Assembly (NCBI GenBank): GCA_019054805.1
Contig: JAHQIY010000011.1
Span: 1,803,001 to 1,867,000, forward strand
Direction: 5' to 3'
Length of the DNA stretch: 64,000 nucleotides
From: Brachionus manjavacas
Lineage: Eukaryota > Rotifera > Eurotatoria > Ploima > Brachionidae
How positions within the stretch are numbered: the stretch's first letter is position 1; each line of letters begins with the position of its first letter. A model generated the notes under the pieces. The model worked only from the letters and a program-made list of their open reading frames with translations. It did not search any database and was not told the DNA's origin. Positions 32,043-43,100 of this stretch are shown piece after piece. The translations under genes were made by a program, and so were the position numbers.

Positions 32043-34415
32043 GTAAGAAAACAAATTAATTGCGAGAAACGGGGATGGTGTAACGAGCTTTTTAATAGAC
32101 ACGAGATTACTGAGCCGATTTGTACCTGTTCATAGCGATTGGTTAGATTCTTTAAAACCAATCAATTATAAAAAATTAATTTTTTTGATAAAAACTATTG
32201 GATTTAGCAAAGATGAATTTTTTATAAGACAGTTATTGACTTTTAATTGGATCAAAAAAACAATAAGAAAAATTTATTTTAGATAATATATATATTTATT
32301 TAATTAATTTATTTATTTTAATTAATGGAGAATTTCGCATATTTTTAAAATTTACTTAAAAGTTTGCAAAACTAGTTAAGCTTAAAGAAAACTTTAAGCA
32401 ACTTTCTTTCCAAAACGATTAAAATGATTTTAAAAATCGATTAGTAAAGAAGCTTAATATAACGAAATATTATTACGAATATTATTTTGTATCTATTTTT
32501 AGAACCGACTTCTATCAAGATCAAACAATTCCATAAAATTGCGGCTAGAAATTGGGATCCTGATAACAAAAACAAGAAGAAGATTCATTTTTAAATGAAA
32601 CTTAAACTCAACACGAAGAAACAAAAACACACAGTCCACTTGTACAAACTCAAACAGCATCAATACAGCTAACAGTTAGACAGACAGCTTCAAAATATGG
32701 TCAATTACGTTAACAGCCAAAGGTAAAAAATGAAATCAAAATATTTTAGTTTAAGAGAAAACAAATATTTTTGTGGTATTTGCGACGAACTTTGGCTTTC
32801 AAAAGTTTCTAAATGTGAAACTTGAGAAATAAATCCACTAAAGTATACAGAAATTAATGATATGAATCCACGCCATGATTTATTACCAGAATACATTAAA
32901 AAAATTTTCTTTGAATTGACGATGATTGACAAATGTTTATAATACCTATTATAAGCGTTTATCGATTAAATGATGGACAATTTGTTAGCAAAGGTTTTGT
33001 AATTAACTTTAAACAAAACATAAGTTCACTTGTTACATCTCTACCACGCTAAATATACCGATTTTGATTATTAAAAAATTTGAAACTCTAAATAATTCAA
33101 AAGAATTTAAAAATACTAGAATAAGAGTTTGTACTGTTTTGAAGTTATTAATTGAAAATAACCCCTACTTGAAGAGTCATTGTATATCTATTGATTCACA
33201 TCATTTAAATTTAATACCTTAAAATAATATTTCCAACGTTTTTAATGAGATAAATGATGATATACTAAATCCAGAGGAAAAAAATATTATCAAGATTTGG
33301 GTCCAGAAATACATGAGAACACAGTGAATGAGAATACAGACTCTCACTGTTTTGTTGAACAACAGCAACTAATTCGATAAATTCAAAAATCGAATTAATC
33401 GAGGCTTTTAATGTGGTTGTAAAACTTGAACAAGTTGAAAGACAGACTAACCAAACAAATGATATTAGACAAGAGTAATTCATTAGTTTACCAAGGTGTA
33501 GAAATGGAGAAAATACCTTTGAAGACTGGCAACTTATACTAGAAAATTCTGTTACCTCAACCAACATATCTAAATTCGCAATTTCAACTTGGCTTTTTCA
33601 TGGAAATGAGAATGTTTATTCATACAATCACCAAAAACTGGCCGAACTTTACCAACCAATTATGCTAATTCAAGCTTATAATAGCAATAACAAAGCCAAA
33701 AAGCTTGACTCTGATCAGTTTTTGAATTACCGAATAGCGTAAATCTATCAGCAAATTCACTAGTAAATTTAACCATCAATAAAAATCTGGCGACTTATCC
33801 GTTGCTGTTATTGTCGAATTTCACAACTATAACGGGCTATATTTTTTAAAGAACTAAAGAAAAGAAATTACATACCTGCAAATCCTTTTAAAGCTTTTTC
33901 TAAGATTCACGCTGCAACACGAATAAAAAATGGCATTAAGACTCGGTTATGCAATGCCAATTTATAAGTCTCAAGGCCAAACTTTAAAATCGGCTGTAAT
34001 TGATTTGGGTAAATCTTAAAAATATCTTGGCTTAACATTTGTTGCATTATCTAGACTAAAAAATATTAACGACTTCTTAATATTGCCATTTCCATTCGAT
34101 CGATTGTCAAAAATAAAAAATTGCATTAATCTTGAACCACGTCAAAAAGAGGAAAAACGTTTAGAACAATTGAAACAAAAAACGCTTGTGAAATTCAGAG
34201 ATTGATTATTATTTAAATTGAACAAATTATATAAATCAATTTTCAATGTTATTTTATTTTAATTTTTTATTGAAGAAAACAAAATAAAGGTTTTTAAGAT
34301 TTTATGCAGAAATAGAACATTTGGTATTTTTAATTTTGTTTCAAAAAAAACTTAAATAACGGCTCGTTACTCGCATATATAAAGCTGTGCTTCCTCAGTA
34401 AGAAAACAAATTAAT
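32043..34415. repeat. 18-bp direct repeats flanking the Helitron-type element
   Basis: GTAAGAAAACAAATTAAT occurs at 32043-32060 and 34398-34415, with CTC one base further out on both sides. Just inside, GCGAG(A/T)AACG-type sequence occurs at the left end and, inverted, near 34364-34375. Confidence 0.7.
32061..34397 (+). mobile_element. Helitron-type element remnant (DUF6570-like + Pif1 helicase pieces)
   Basis: Plus-strand coding remnants. 32740-33060 has FCGICDELW, INDMNPRHDLLPEYIKK, then after a frame change SVYRLNDGQFVSKGFVINF and LVTSLPR, which match the region found N-terminal to the Helitron replication initiator (DUF6570-like). 33070-33290 continues this (TRIRVCTVLKLLIENNP). 33490-34205 is the C-terminal Pif1-family helicase: LPRCRNGENTFEDWQLI, FAISTWLFHGNENVYSYN, LRLGYAMPIYKSQGQTLKSA and LGLTFVALSRLKNINDFLIL. 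The HUH replication domain and helicase Walker A are missing, so a large internal deletion has occurred. It is flanked by 18-bp direct repeats (32043-32060, 34398-34415). Confidence 0.75.
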
Positions 34416-35338
34416 AAAATATATGAATTTTGCTTATCTAAAACTTCTAATTGATAAAAAAGAATAAAAAAACAATTTTGCAAAAAGAGAAAAATTATCT
34501 CTCTTGAAGTCAAGATAAAAATAATAAAGAACACTCTGAACAAAAAATAATTACTTAAAGGCTGGAAAAAGAGTACAACATTTATGCTTCTAAGATTTCA
34601 ACTAATAAGCACAATTAGAGGTTTTGAAATTAAACTAATTTGAAATTCGCAACAATGTTGGGTCATAGTGACTTCAAGACTAGTAACGAATGGCTTGCAA
34701 TTTCAAACAGAGGAATGTTATCACTAGAAAAACTATCAATGGTGAAGTAATCAATAAAATTTATTTAAAATATTTTTTTGTCTATCGTTTTAAATGGGAA
34801 TTTCGATACACCAAAATTTCCGCCCAAGTTGTTCGCTATACCAAGGACTGATGGTAATTATAAATTAAAATTACTGAATTTTCATCACTTTTTCACAAAC
34901 ATTTTTTGGATAAAATAAAAAACCGAAATAAAATGCGTTTTTTGCCTTTATAGTAACCTTTTTTTTTGTTATAAAATTTATGAAGTTTAATTCAGATTGG
35001 TGATATTTCAGATTTTTTTTGTGAATTGATTATAACAAGCTTATAATTTCACCATCTAGTCAAATAAAATTTTTTTGCCAAGACTTTGAACTTGGGAAAA
35101 TTCTTAAATTTTCTGAAACATTATTTTAATCAAAGTTTTAAATAAATTTCGATTTATGTAACATGTAAATTTTAAATAAATTTTGTTTCATAACAAATAC
35201 CTTAAATTGGTATGGTTATTTAATTTTCAAAAATTGGGAAAAAGTGCCTCGAAAAAATCTGTCTTGAATTTCGATTATTTTCGAATCTAGCCTACATCAA
35301 TTATTATCCATATTTCAATTTCTCATTCTATTCGACTC
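34416..35338. other. AT-rich spacer upstream of the astacin gene
   Basis: No gene. At 34645-34745 a short reading (HSDFKTSNEWL) hints at a CENP-B/Tigger-type helix-turn-helix fragment, too short to call. Confidence 0.45.
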
Positions 35339-35346
35339 TATTTAAG
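35339..35346 (+). promoter_or_regulatory. TATA-like box of the astacin gene
   Basis: TATTTAAG lies about 50 bp upstream of the ATG at 35394, within the normal range for a TATA element plus a short leader. Confidence 0.5.
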
Positions 35347-35393
35347 CAATGCTCAACAAAACTTGATATGTCAACTCAAAAAATCATCAAAAA

Positions 35394-36182
35394 ATGAAAT
35401 TTTTGTTTGCTTTTTTGGCTTTAATTGCTTTATTTTCATGTTTTGGTACATTGCCAATTGAGAATGAACCAAAAGATCCGATGCAAGGCGATTTTTTTGA
35501 AGGTGACATTGCTGGAGTCGATAAAAACCTAAAGGGTCTGGCTCAAGTACCAACTTATTCGTATGGTAAATGGCCAAATGGCATTGTTCCCTACATAATT
35601 GATTCTGGAACCTACAATTCAGAACAAACTGCAACAATTCTGTCTGGAATGAGACTAATCGAAGATCAAACAAGAATTAATGGAAAAGACTGCATTAGAT
35701 TTGTTCCAAGAAGCTCAGAGAGTACTTATTTGAGAATTTATAATGGACAAGGATGTTGGTCTTATGTAGGAAAACAAAATCAAGCCGGAGCCCAATTGGT
35801 ATCGCTTCAAAAGCCGACCGCAACTAACAAAGCCTCTTGCGTTTGGAAAGGAACTGTTGCTCATGAGTTGCTTCATGCTTTGGGTTTTTGGCATGAACAA
35901 AGCAGAATTGATCGTGATAACTATGTTAAAATAAACTGGCAGAATATCGCCACTAATCAGCAACATAACTTTAACAAATACACATCTTCATCAGCTGACA
36001 CAATGGGATTTCCCTATGATTATTATTCTATAATGCACTATGAATGGAACGCTTTTTCAATAAATGGCCAGGCAACTGTTGTTCCACTTCAAAGTGGTGT
36101 TAATTTGGTAAATGCTTCGAAAAAAGACTTTTTGACTAGCATCGATGTGGCAGAAATTAGAAAATATTACGGATGCTCTTAA
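35394..36182 (+). CDS. Astacin-family (M12A) zinc metalloendopeptidase, secreted
   Basis: Intact single-exon gene, 262 residues: a minimal astacin with signal peptide, propeptide and catalytic domain only (no EGF, CUB or MATH tail). Signal peptide is residues 1-16 or so. The propeptide carries the F-x-G-D aspartate switch (F35-E36-G37-D38), in which Asp38 is expected to block the zinc. The mature domain begins near YSYGKWPNG. The zinc site HELLHALGFWHE (157-168) gives ligands His157, His161 and His167 and the catalytic Glu158, followed by RIDRD; the Met-turn SIMHY (212-216) supplies Met214 and Tyr216. Four cysteines (100, 121, 149, 261) match the two conserved disulfides (100-261, 121-149). 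AATAAA at 36221-36226 lies 40 bp after the stop. It should be an active secreted protease (digestion, hatching or matrix processing); the physiological role cannot be told from sequence. Confidence 0.96.
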   Translation: MKFLFAFLALIALFSCFGTLPIENEPKDPMQGDFFEGDIAGVDKNLKGLAQVPTYSYGKWPNGIVPYIIDSGTYNSEQTATILSGMRLIEDQTRINGKDCIRFVPRSSESTYLRIYNGQGCWSYVGKQNQAGAQLVSLQKPTATNKASCVWKGTVAHELLHALGFWHEQSRIDRDNYVKINWQNIATNQQHNFNKYTSSSADTMGFPYDYYSIMHYEWNAFSINGQATVVPLQSGVNLVNASKKDFLTSIDVAEIRKYYGCS

Positions 36183-36650
36183 AAAAAAAAGTTATATTTG
36201 TTACTGTAATTTATTTTATAAATAAATATAATTAAGATTTTTTAAATCTTTATTAAATTATTGTTGTTTGTTTATTCAAAAAGATTTACTTTTTTTGTAA
36301 CTAAAAATTAAAGTAATTTCATTTCTTTAAGAAAAAAATTGCAAAAGATTATACTATGTATTTTTGATAATCAGACAAATGAAATAATTCCTTGAGAGAA
36401 TGAACAAATTATTTAATTTGCTGCACTAATTTTCGAAAATTTAAATAAAAAAAAGTGGGATATTTTCCTACTTTTGATACATTAAAATTAGAGACAAGTG
36501 TAATAAGAGACATAGCAGTTGATTGTAATTATTATTTTGTTTAGTATATTTCATTTTAAGCTAAATTTTTTTTTAGAATTTATTTTGATTATAAAATAAA
36601 ATGTTTTTAAATAAAATTAAATATCTAATGATTTTATTTTTCAATCAAAC
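36183..36650. other. 3' flank of the astacin gene
   Basis: Contains the poly(A) signal at 36221-36226. The rest is AT-rich without recognisable features. Confidence 0.5.
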
Positions 36651-36654
36651 ACTT

Positions 36655-37305
36655 TAATAGAATATACAGAGAATCCTTGTACAGAAGTCAGACAAGGATG
36701 CGTTTTCTCTCCGACATTGTTCCTAATACTGATTGACCATGTCATGAAGAAAACAACTGTCAGTGGAAGAGGTATACTATGGAGATTAACAGCAATAGGA
36801 ACACACAGAGACATTAAGAATAGACTTGCTAAAGCAAAGAGTGCGTTTGCTAGACTCCGACCAGCATGGAAATCAACAAGGAAATAAAACTTAAACTGTA
36901 CAACACAGTGGTAAAAGCAACACTGATGTACGGAAGCGAATGTTGGGGAAGGTGTGAATCTTCTAGGAAAAGTATGAACACCTTCCATATTGGAAAACTG
37001 AAAAGGATTCTAGGGAGACTCTGGCCTGAGATATTTTCGAATGCTGACCTTTACACAAGAACAAATTCAGAGCCATAAAGTCAATGCATTAAGAATAAAA
37101 GACTGCGAAGGCTTGCGAGCCCTTACACGGGCACCTCAAGGGCGACATAAGGTTGGACGACCAGCAGTAACATGGAGGTCAACAATCACTAAAGAGCTCG
37201 CCAAAATGGAAATGACATCGGAAGAAACAAGTGAATAGGATAAAGGCGAAATCATAAGAGTGGATATCAAAAGTAATGAACCTATGATTCACAAGGAGTG
37301 AATAA
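36655..37305 (+). pseudogene. LINE fragment with internal deletion of the catalytic core
   Basis: Plus strand. Begins with the RT block CTEVRQGCVFSPTLFLILID (about 36680-36740) and GRGILWRL, then jumps without losing frame to THRDIKNRLAKAKSAFARL (36800-36860), so the segment that should carry the [FY]-x-DD active site is missing. After a stop and frame change it continues EIKLKLYNTVVKATLMYGSE (36873-36935), then KLKRILGRLWPEIFSNADLY and GRHKVGRPAVTWRSTITKEL to about 37220, and ends after GGAGTGAA near 37303. Same family as the minus-strand copy at 2556-3195. A dead element. Confidence 0.85.
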
Positions 37306-38055
37306 GGAAAAAATTGTTTTATTTTAAAGTTTTCTTAATTATTCACAATTTATAATTTAATATAATTTTATTAAAAGCACAATTGTTTTTTTTTTTAAGT
37401 TGTAAAAAAATTCTATAAAAAGAGCAAATGCTTTTTGGAATTTTTGCCCAGGGCAGTAGAAGAAAAAGTGTGAGCCCGTAATTATGACATGACATTTCTC
37501 ATGCTTAGAAGCTTGTGCAGACCGAAATTAATTTAAATTTTAAATTAAAGAAAAATCAAATAAAATGTCTTTTTCAAATGAAAAATAAGGAGATTTTTTT
37601 TTATTAGGTAAAAGAAATTAAAATTTTAAGAAAATAATTATTTAAATACACAAAATTTTTTATTTTTCTGAATTAAAATGAACTTCAAAATCCCAAAAAA
37701 ACTTTAAATATCTAATACATTAAAATATTAGATATTTAAATATCTAATATCTATATCTAATATTTTAATATTTTAATATTTTAATATTTTAATATTTTAA
37801 TATTTTAATATATCTAATATTTTAATACACAAAAAATAAACTCATCTTTAATTTTACTAAAAAATTCAACCAAAAATTTTTTTTTTTTGAATTTTTGAAG
37901 AATTTTTTTTACAAAATTTATAAAAATATTAATGAATTTACCGTAAAAAATTAACAAGGATGATTGTAGTTATTATTGTAATTATTATTTAGAGGAAAAA
38001 AAATGCGCCTACAAAAAAAAATTAGAAATTTAGTCCTCATCTCCACACACAAAAA
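37306..38055. other. AT-rich spacer with ATTTTAAT microsatellite
   Basis: No gene. 37720-37815 is a run of ATATCTAAT and ATTTTAAT units (simple repeat). Confidence 0.55.
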
Positions 38056-38214
38056 ATGCTCTCCAAATCAATTGCTAAATATTTACAATCAGCATGTTTT
38101 TTTCATTCTTTCAGTAACTTTCGTGTTTTTTTTCATCGCAAAAAGTTAAGAAATTTTTGAGTAGTAAAAAAGTAAAAAAATTTAGAGAAAATTTTTATAT
38201 CTTTATTTTTAAAA

Positions 38215-40113
38215 ATGAATTTTTTTAGCACAGACTCAATATCGTGTAAACCAATATCTACCTTTTCAGAGTTAATAAAATGGACTTGCGACACAGCTCA
38301 AAAGTACAACATAACTACCCTTAATCCTGTTTATTACTTCACCAATGACCAAGCGCCCAAATTTCTAGTTTGCCATGACATGAAAAATAATTATCTTGGC
38401 GACAAATTTTTCCAAGGCTCCAACTCTTCAACAGAATACTCATTTTATCATTGGAACCTAATAGACACATTCATTTACTTCAGTCATCATTTTGTAACCA
38501 TTCCAACAGAAAGCTGGATAAACGCTGCCCATGAGAACAACTGCCGAATTTTGGGCACAATTATTACCGAGTTTGACCAGGGTGAAACGATTTGCTCTCT
38601 GATTTTCGAAAATATGGACCTAATAATTGACAAACTGGTTCAAATAACTTGCCATTATGGTTTTGATGGATGGCTAATTAACATCGAAAACAAAGTAAAC
38701 CATATGGAAAAATTAGACTATTTTGTAAAGAATTTGAGTGAAAAATTAAAGAAAACTAATGATAAATTGTACCAAGTCATATGGTACGATAGTGTGGTTA
38801 AAACGGGTGAATTGAAGTGGCAGAATGAGTTAAATTCTTTGAACGAGCATTTTTTTCACATGACTGACGGCATCTTTCTCAATTATACTTGGAAAGATCA
38901 AAACTTGAGAAACTCGCTTGACATGGCCAAAGAGCGTTTTAGGGACGTGTTTGTGGGTATAGATGTTTTTGGTCGTGGTTGTCATGGCAACGGTGGATTC
39001 AACACATGTCAAGCTATGGAAAAAATTCAAAACATGGATCTGAGCTACGCTTTGTTTGCTCCAGGATGGGTTCATGAATGCAATGATGAAACGAAATTCT
39101 TTGAAAATAACCAAAAATTTTGGTCATTGCTTCAAAAGTTTACATACAAGCGAAAAATTAAACATTTACCGATTGTGAGCTCTTTCTCACATGCATCAGG
39201 TAAGAATTTTTTCATACAAGGTTGTAAATTCGCGGACACATGGAATAATTTAAATCTACAATCCCTGCTTCCTGTAGTGGAAAACTGCGAATGGGATTTT
39301 GATGATGGCTTCTTTGGTGGTAGTTGTCTGAGCCTAGAAGCTGGAGCTAATTCAATATTCGACTTGGATTTAGCTGTCAATTCGGGAAAATCATTTATTT
39401 TCGAGCTTGTGTTCAAGACAGAAGGTAATGTAAAGATAAATCTGGACACGGACAAAGCAGAGATGGAACTTACTGAGAATAGTGATCAATTGTTCATTTT
39501 GAAAAGTTTTGAAAAAAATATTCAGTCTTGGAAAAGCAAAAAGTTTATCTTTAAATTTAAAAATGAATCTCTGTTAAAAAATATCAAGTTGATCGGGGAG
39601 AAAAAATTGAAGCTAGGTTTGATTAGATTTTTTCAGGAAGAAGAAGAAAGAGAGAGCTTTATTAAAAAATTTAAGCTGAACCCCATTCAAATGGAATATT
39701 CAGTGATGAAAATAGAAAATAATGTTTATTTATTGATTCAGCTTTATGTTTCTAAATTGAGTTGGAAATTTTATAATGTTTTTTTGGATAAAAATGCCGG
39801 TTACAGTCGGAAAGATGATATGAATTTGGGCTATGTTGGTTCAAGCAAAAAAGACAAGTTTAGCATTTGTTTAAACTTAACTAAAAATATTTTTATTGAT
39901 TCTACGAATGAGTCTAGGAATGTTGAATTAAAGATTAGTATTTTACTTCATGAAATGGATAGTCTTATGGAAAATTTGGTCAAAAATGAGCAAATTTTTT
40001 TTGACTCGGAATCAGTTCACTCTTTAACTTTAAATTTTCCATTGCTAAAATTGCACAACAGTAATGATTTGAACTTTTTTGAACAAGTAATTTATGATAT
40101 GGAATTTTTCTAA
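38215..40113 (+). CDS. ENGASE: Cytosolic endo-beta-N-acetylglucosaminidase (ENGase, GH85)
   Basis: 632-residue open frame covering the GH85 catalytic domain. ENGase cleaves the chitobiose core of free or protein-linked N-glycans in the cytosol, during clearance of misfolded glycoproteins. Seen: LVCHDMKNNYLGDKFFQGS (51-69), FYHWNLIDTFIYFSHHFVTI (77-96), LGTIITEFDQG, the catalytic loop GFDGWLINIEN (149-159) with the Asn156/Glu158 pair of substrate-assisted catalysis, WYDSVVKTGELKWQNELN (190-207), YVG-type VFVGIDVFGRG (245-255) and ALFAPGWVHEC (279-289). The C-terminal half (from about 330) is weakly conserved, as in animal ENGases. It is shorter than human ENGASE (about 740 residues). No signal peptide. 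TTTTTTTAG at 38220-38228, right after the ATG, resembles a splice acceptor, so the true first exon may be upstream, possibly from ATG 38056. AATAAA at 40163-40168. Confidence 0.95.
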   Translation: MNFFSTDSISCKPISTFSELIKWTCDTAQKYNITTLNPVYYFTNDQAPKFLVCHDMKNNYLGDKFFQGSNSSTEYSFYHWNLIDTFIYFSHHFVTIPTESWINAAHENNCRILGTIITEFDQGETICSLIFENMDLIIDKLVQITCHYGFDGWLINIENKVNHMEKLDYFVKNLSEKLKKTNDKLYQVIWYDSVVKTGELKWQNELNSLNEHFFHMTDGIFLNYTWKDQNLRNSLDMAKERFRDVFVGIDVFGRGCHGNGGFNTCQAMEKIQNMDLSYALFAPGWVHECNDETKFFENNQKFWSLLQKFTYKRKIKHLPIVSSFSHASGKNFFIQGCKFADTWNNLNLQSLLPVVENCEWDFDDGFFGGSCLSLEAGANSIFDLDLAVNSGKSFIFELVFKTEGNVKINLDTDKAEMELTENSDQLFILKSFEKNIQSWKSKKFIFKFKNESLLKNIKLIGEKKLKLGLIRFFQEEEERESFIKKFKLNPIQMEYSVMKIENNVYLLIQLYVSKLSWKFYNVFLDKNAGYSRKDDMNLGYVGSSKKDKFSICLNLTKNIFIDSTNESRNVELKISILLHEMDSLMENLVKNEQIFFDSESVHSLTLNFPLLKLHNSNDLNFFEQVIYDMEFF

Positions 40114-40168
40114 ATAATTTAATATTAATGTTCAGTTAAAAAAAAATTATTTAATTCTAATTTAATAA

Positions 40169-43100
40169 AATTTTACAATTTTAAATTATTTTTTTTTGAT
40201 TACTTCAAGATTTTGACGTAATTTCTTTTGTATTTGTAAAATAAATTTTGGTATAATTTTAGTTTTAAACATTATCTTGGATGAGGTATAATAAAAAATA
40301 AAAAAGGGTAAAAAAACATAAAAAAAGAATTCACACCATAAAAATAATTTTTATTTATCAAACTGAGTAAAAAACATAAGTCAATTGTAATTAAACTGAG
40401 AATAAAACACAAAAATTTTTGATCTAATTTATAAAAAACTTCAAATAGAGAATAAAACATAAAATTACAAAAAAAGTCAAAAAAAATTTTTAAACAGAGA
40501 AAAAAACATAAATTTTATTTGAATTCAGAGTATAAAAATCGTACCGGTAATTAGTCTTTTTCATGCCATGGTCCTAGTTTACTTTTTTGGAAAGTATTTA
40601 TAGTATTTTAAAATAACCAGGAAAACCAATTGAGTCTAAATAGCAATAACCTACTAGATGAATGCAAACAGCAAAATCCAAAAATTGACAGCAGCTTCAA
40701 TGAGTACAATCAGGACAAAAGCAATTTGGGTTCATTTCTACTAAATTTTTATCGGCCCATCTATTTTTCAATAAAATTTCATCATTTTCTTTTTATTCCT
40801 CTAATTTTATTTATTTAATAAAATTGCTAATTTTTTTTAACTTTTTATAAAATTTTATTAGCTTAAAAATGATACCAGCGCATGATAATTTTCGAATTAA
40901 TTAACACATTTTAAATACTATTTGAACTTGCACGATCAGCATAAATACATATATATTCGATTAGATGAATAAAATTAATATTTAGTAGTTTACCTATTTC
41001 AATTAGTGACTCCCAAAAAAAGTAAAATCTTCAAAAAGTAAAAGAATTTCTTCTTTTTCGTGAATTCTTCTTTTCCAAATAAACCTCTGAATTAGGTTTG
41101 GTCTAGAAAACCCAGTAAATTTTTCGCCTTGGCATTCTAAGTTTATTAAATTATTTTTAAAAAGATTTATTTATTTATTTAAAGTTTTATTAGCTCTTAA
41201 GATTACTTTAACTTAATAATTTTAAAAATTATTTTGTATTTCTCTCTTATTCAAATTAAAAAAATAATTTTTGAATTATGTTCTATTATACCTCATCCCA
41301 AAATCTTCATTAAATTCAAAGTTATATAATTTTTTCTTTATTTAAAAGCAAAAAAAAGAATTCAAAATTTTTTGGTATGATTAAAATAAAAATTTAGTTA
41401 AATCAACTGTAAATCTAATATTTGATCAATTTTTTACATAAAAAAATAAAACACATTTCTTCTTATCTTAAATAGAAATTAAAATTTTGTAAAATCAGAA
41501 TAATTTTTAAGAATTTTTGAGTTTTGAATTAAATACCCTAAATTTATTTGAATAACACTAAAAATAAAACAAAACGTTAAGGATAATTTCAATTAATTTC
41601 GAGTTGACCCCAAACTGATTTATAAAAAAAAATAAGATAACTTTTTTGGCTTTTAACCAGAAAATTAACTTTTTATATCCTTATTTAAACTAGGCCAGTA
41701 TAATCATTTAAGCGACAAATATCACAGACCTTAGCTTCTCCCTCTTTGTTTGAACTAGTTCTTGTCCATCCTTTGGATACTTTTGATATTATTCTTCTGT
41801 TGAAATTAACTTCTTATCATTTGAATCAATTTCAAATATCAATAATCAAAATATCTTTAGGTAACTCAAAATTTTTTGCTTTATTTATACAACCTTACTA
41901 AAATTCCTTCTTTAAGATTTCTGGTATTTTTACGGCAATTGTTAACATCATTTACTCAATCGTTGGAATTCTTTTAAAATAATATTCGCAGAGCTACAAA
42001 TTAACAATTTCTTGTTTCTTGCCAAATGAATCAAATATATCATTCGTACGATGGCTTTTGACGACTCCGGTGAATCTCTCTCTCTCTCTTTGAAATGAGG
42101 CTAAAGAAAAAAGAGGTCATGGAATTCCAAATAAAGGAAAGTTGAGGCTGAGGCAGTTGATTTAAATTAATCAGCAAAAAAGAAACCAGGACGTACACCT
42201 ATGGTATGAACCACTTTAGAATTTGATTGATTTTTTTATACTTTTGTTATTATTTTTTATTCTCGAATGTATGAAAGGGTAGTCTTACCTATCAGACAAA
42301 GTCATTTCCGACAAATAAAGATCCGAAAGTTTTCAATTAAATAATTAAATAAAAATAATTATTTTAAAAGGTTTAAGTTAAAAAAAAATTTTTTATGTCG
42401 ATAAAAAAAAGTAGTCTTAAAAATAACTAAATTTGTATAAAAAAAGTTAAAAAATATTTTAACTATGAATAAAATCGAAATAGTTGCCTATGCTATTAAG
42501 ATATTGAATGTGATCGGAATCGTTGTATTTTTCGACTATTCGTTTGACTCTTTGATAACGAAAACATTGATTCATTCTTTAGGTGTTTAGAAGGCCATTA
42601 TCGATGTGATTGAGATCACGTTCTACTTTACCATGTACTTCAATTAAATTCTGGAAAAAAACTGGTGTTTGAGGGTGAGAAATTGCTAAATTACCAAGCT
42701 TCTAAGCAATTGATAATTCTCGATGAATCAAATATAACATTGTCGTACATGTTCCAGACATGTATGAAAGTATTCTAGGAGATAAATTTTTATTTAGCTT
42801 TTCGTAGAGACATGGTTCAAAAAAGTGTAATTATTAAAAAAAATAAAAATCAAGTAGATTTTTAAACTAAATATTTAATTATTTTGGTCTTAAATTAATT
42901 CCACCAAAACAAAGAAAATATTTCTGGTGTGTCCAAAAAAAGCCTCTCAGGCCTTCTCGTATTAATTTTTTTACAGAAAAATAGCTATTTTTTCAAACAA
43001 AAGTGAATTGATAAAAATATTTTTCAATTTTAGATTTTATTAAACAAAAATTTTAAAAATATTAAGCAAAGAGCAAAAAAATTATCAAAAAGGTTCTAAA

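Noticed and set aside
34645-34745. Possible Tigger/CENP-B helix-turn-helix fragment
   Set aside because: Only about 25 residues resemble the pattern, with no DDE domain nearby.
37720-37815. ATTTTAAT run as a possible origin or satellite
   Set aside because: Short simple-sequence microsatellite with no further structure.
42480-42830. Minus-strand coding-like reading (RYQRVKRIVEKYND...)
   Set aside because: Broken by stops, and no family recognised. Mentioned only as possible debris.
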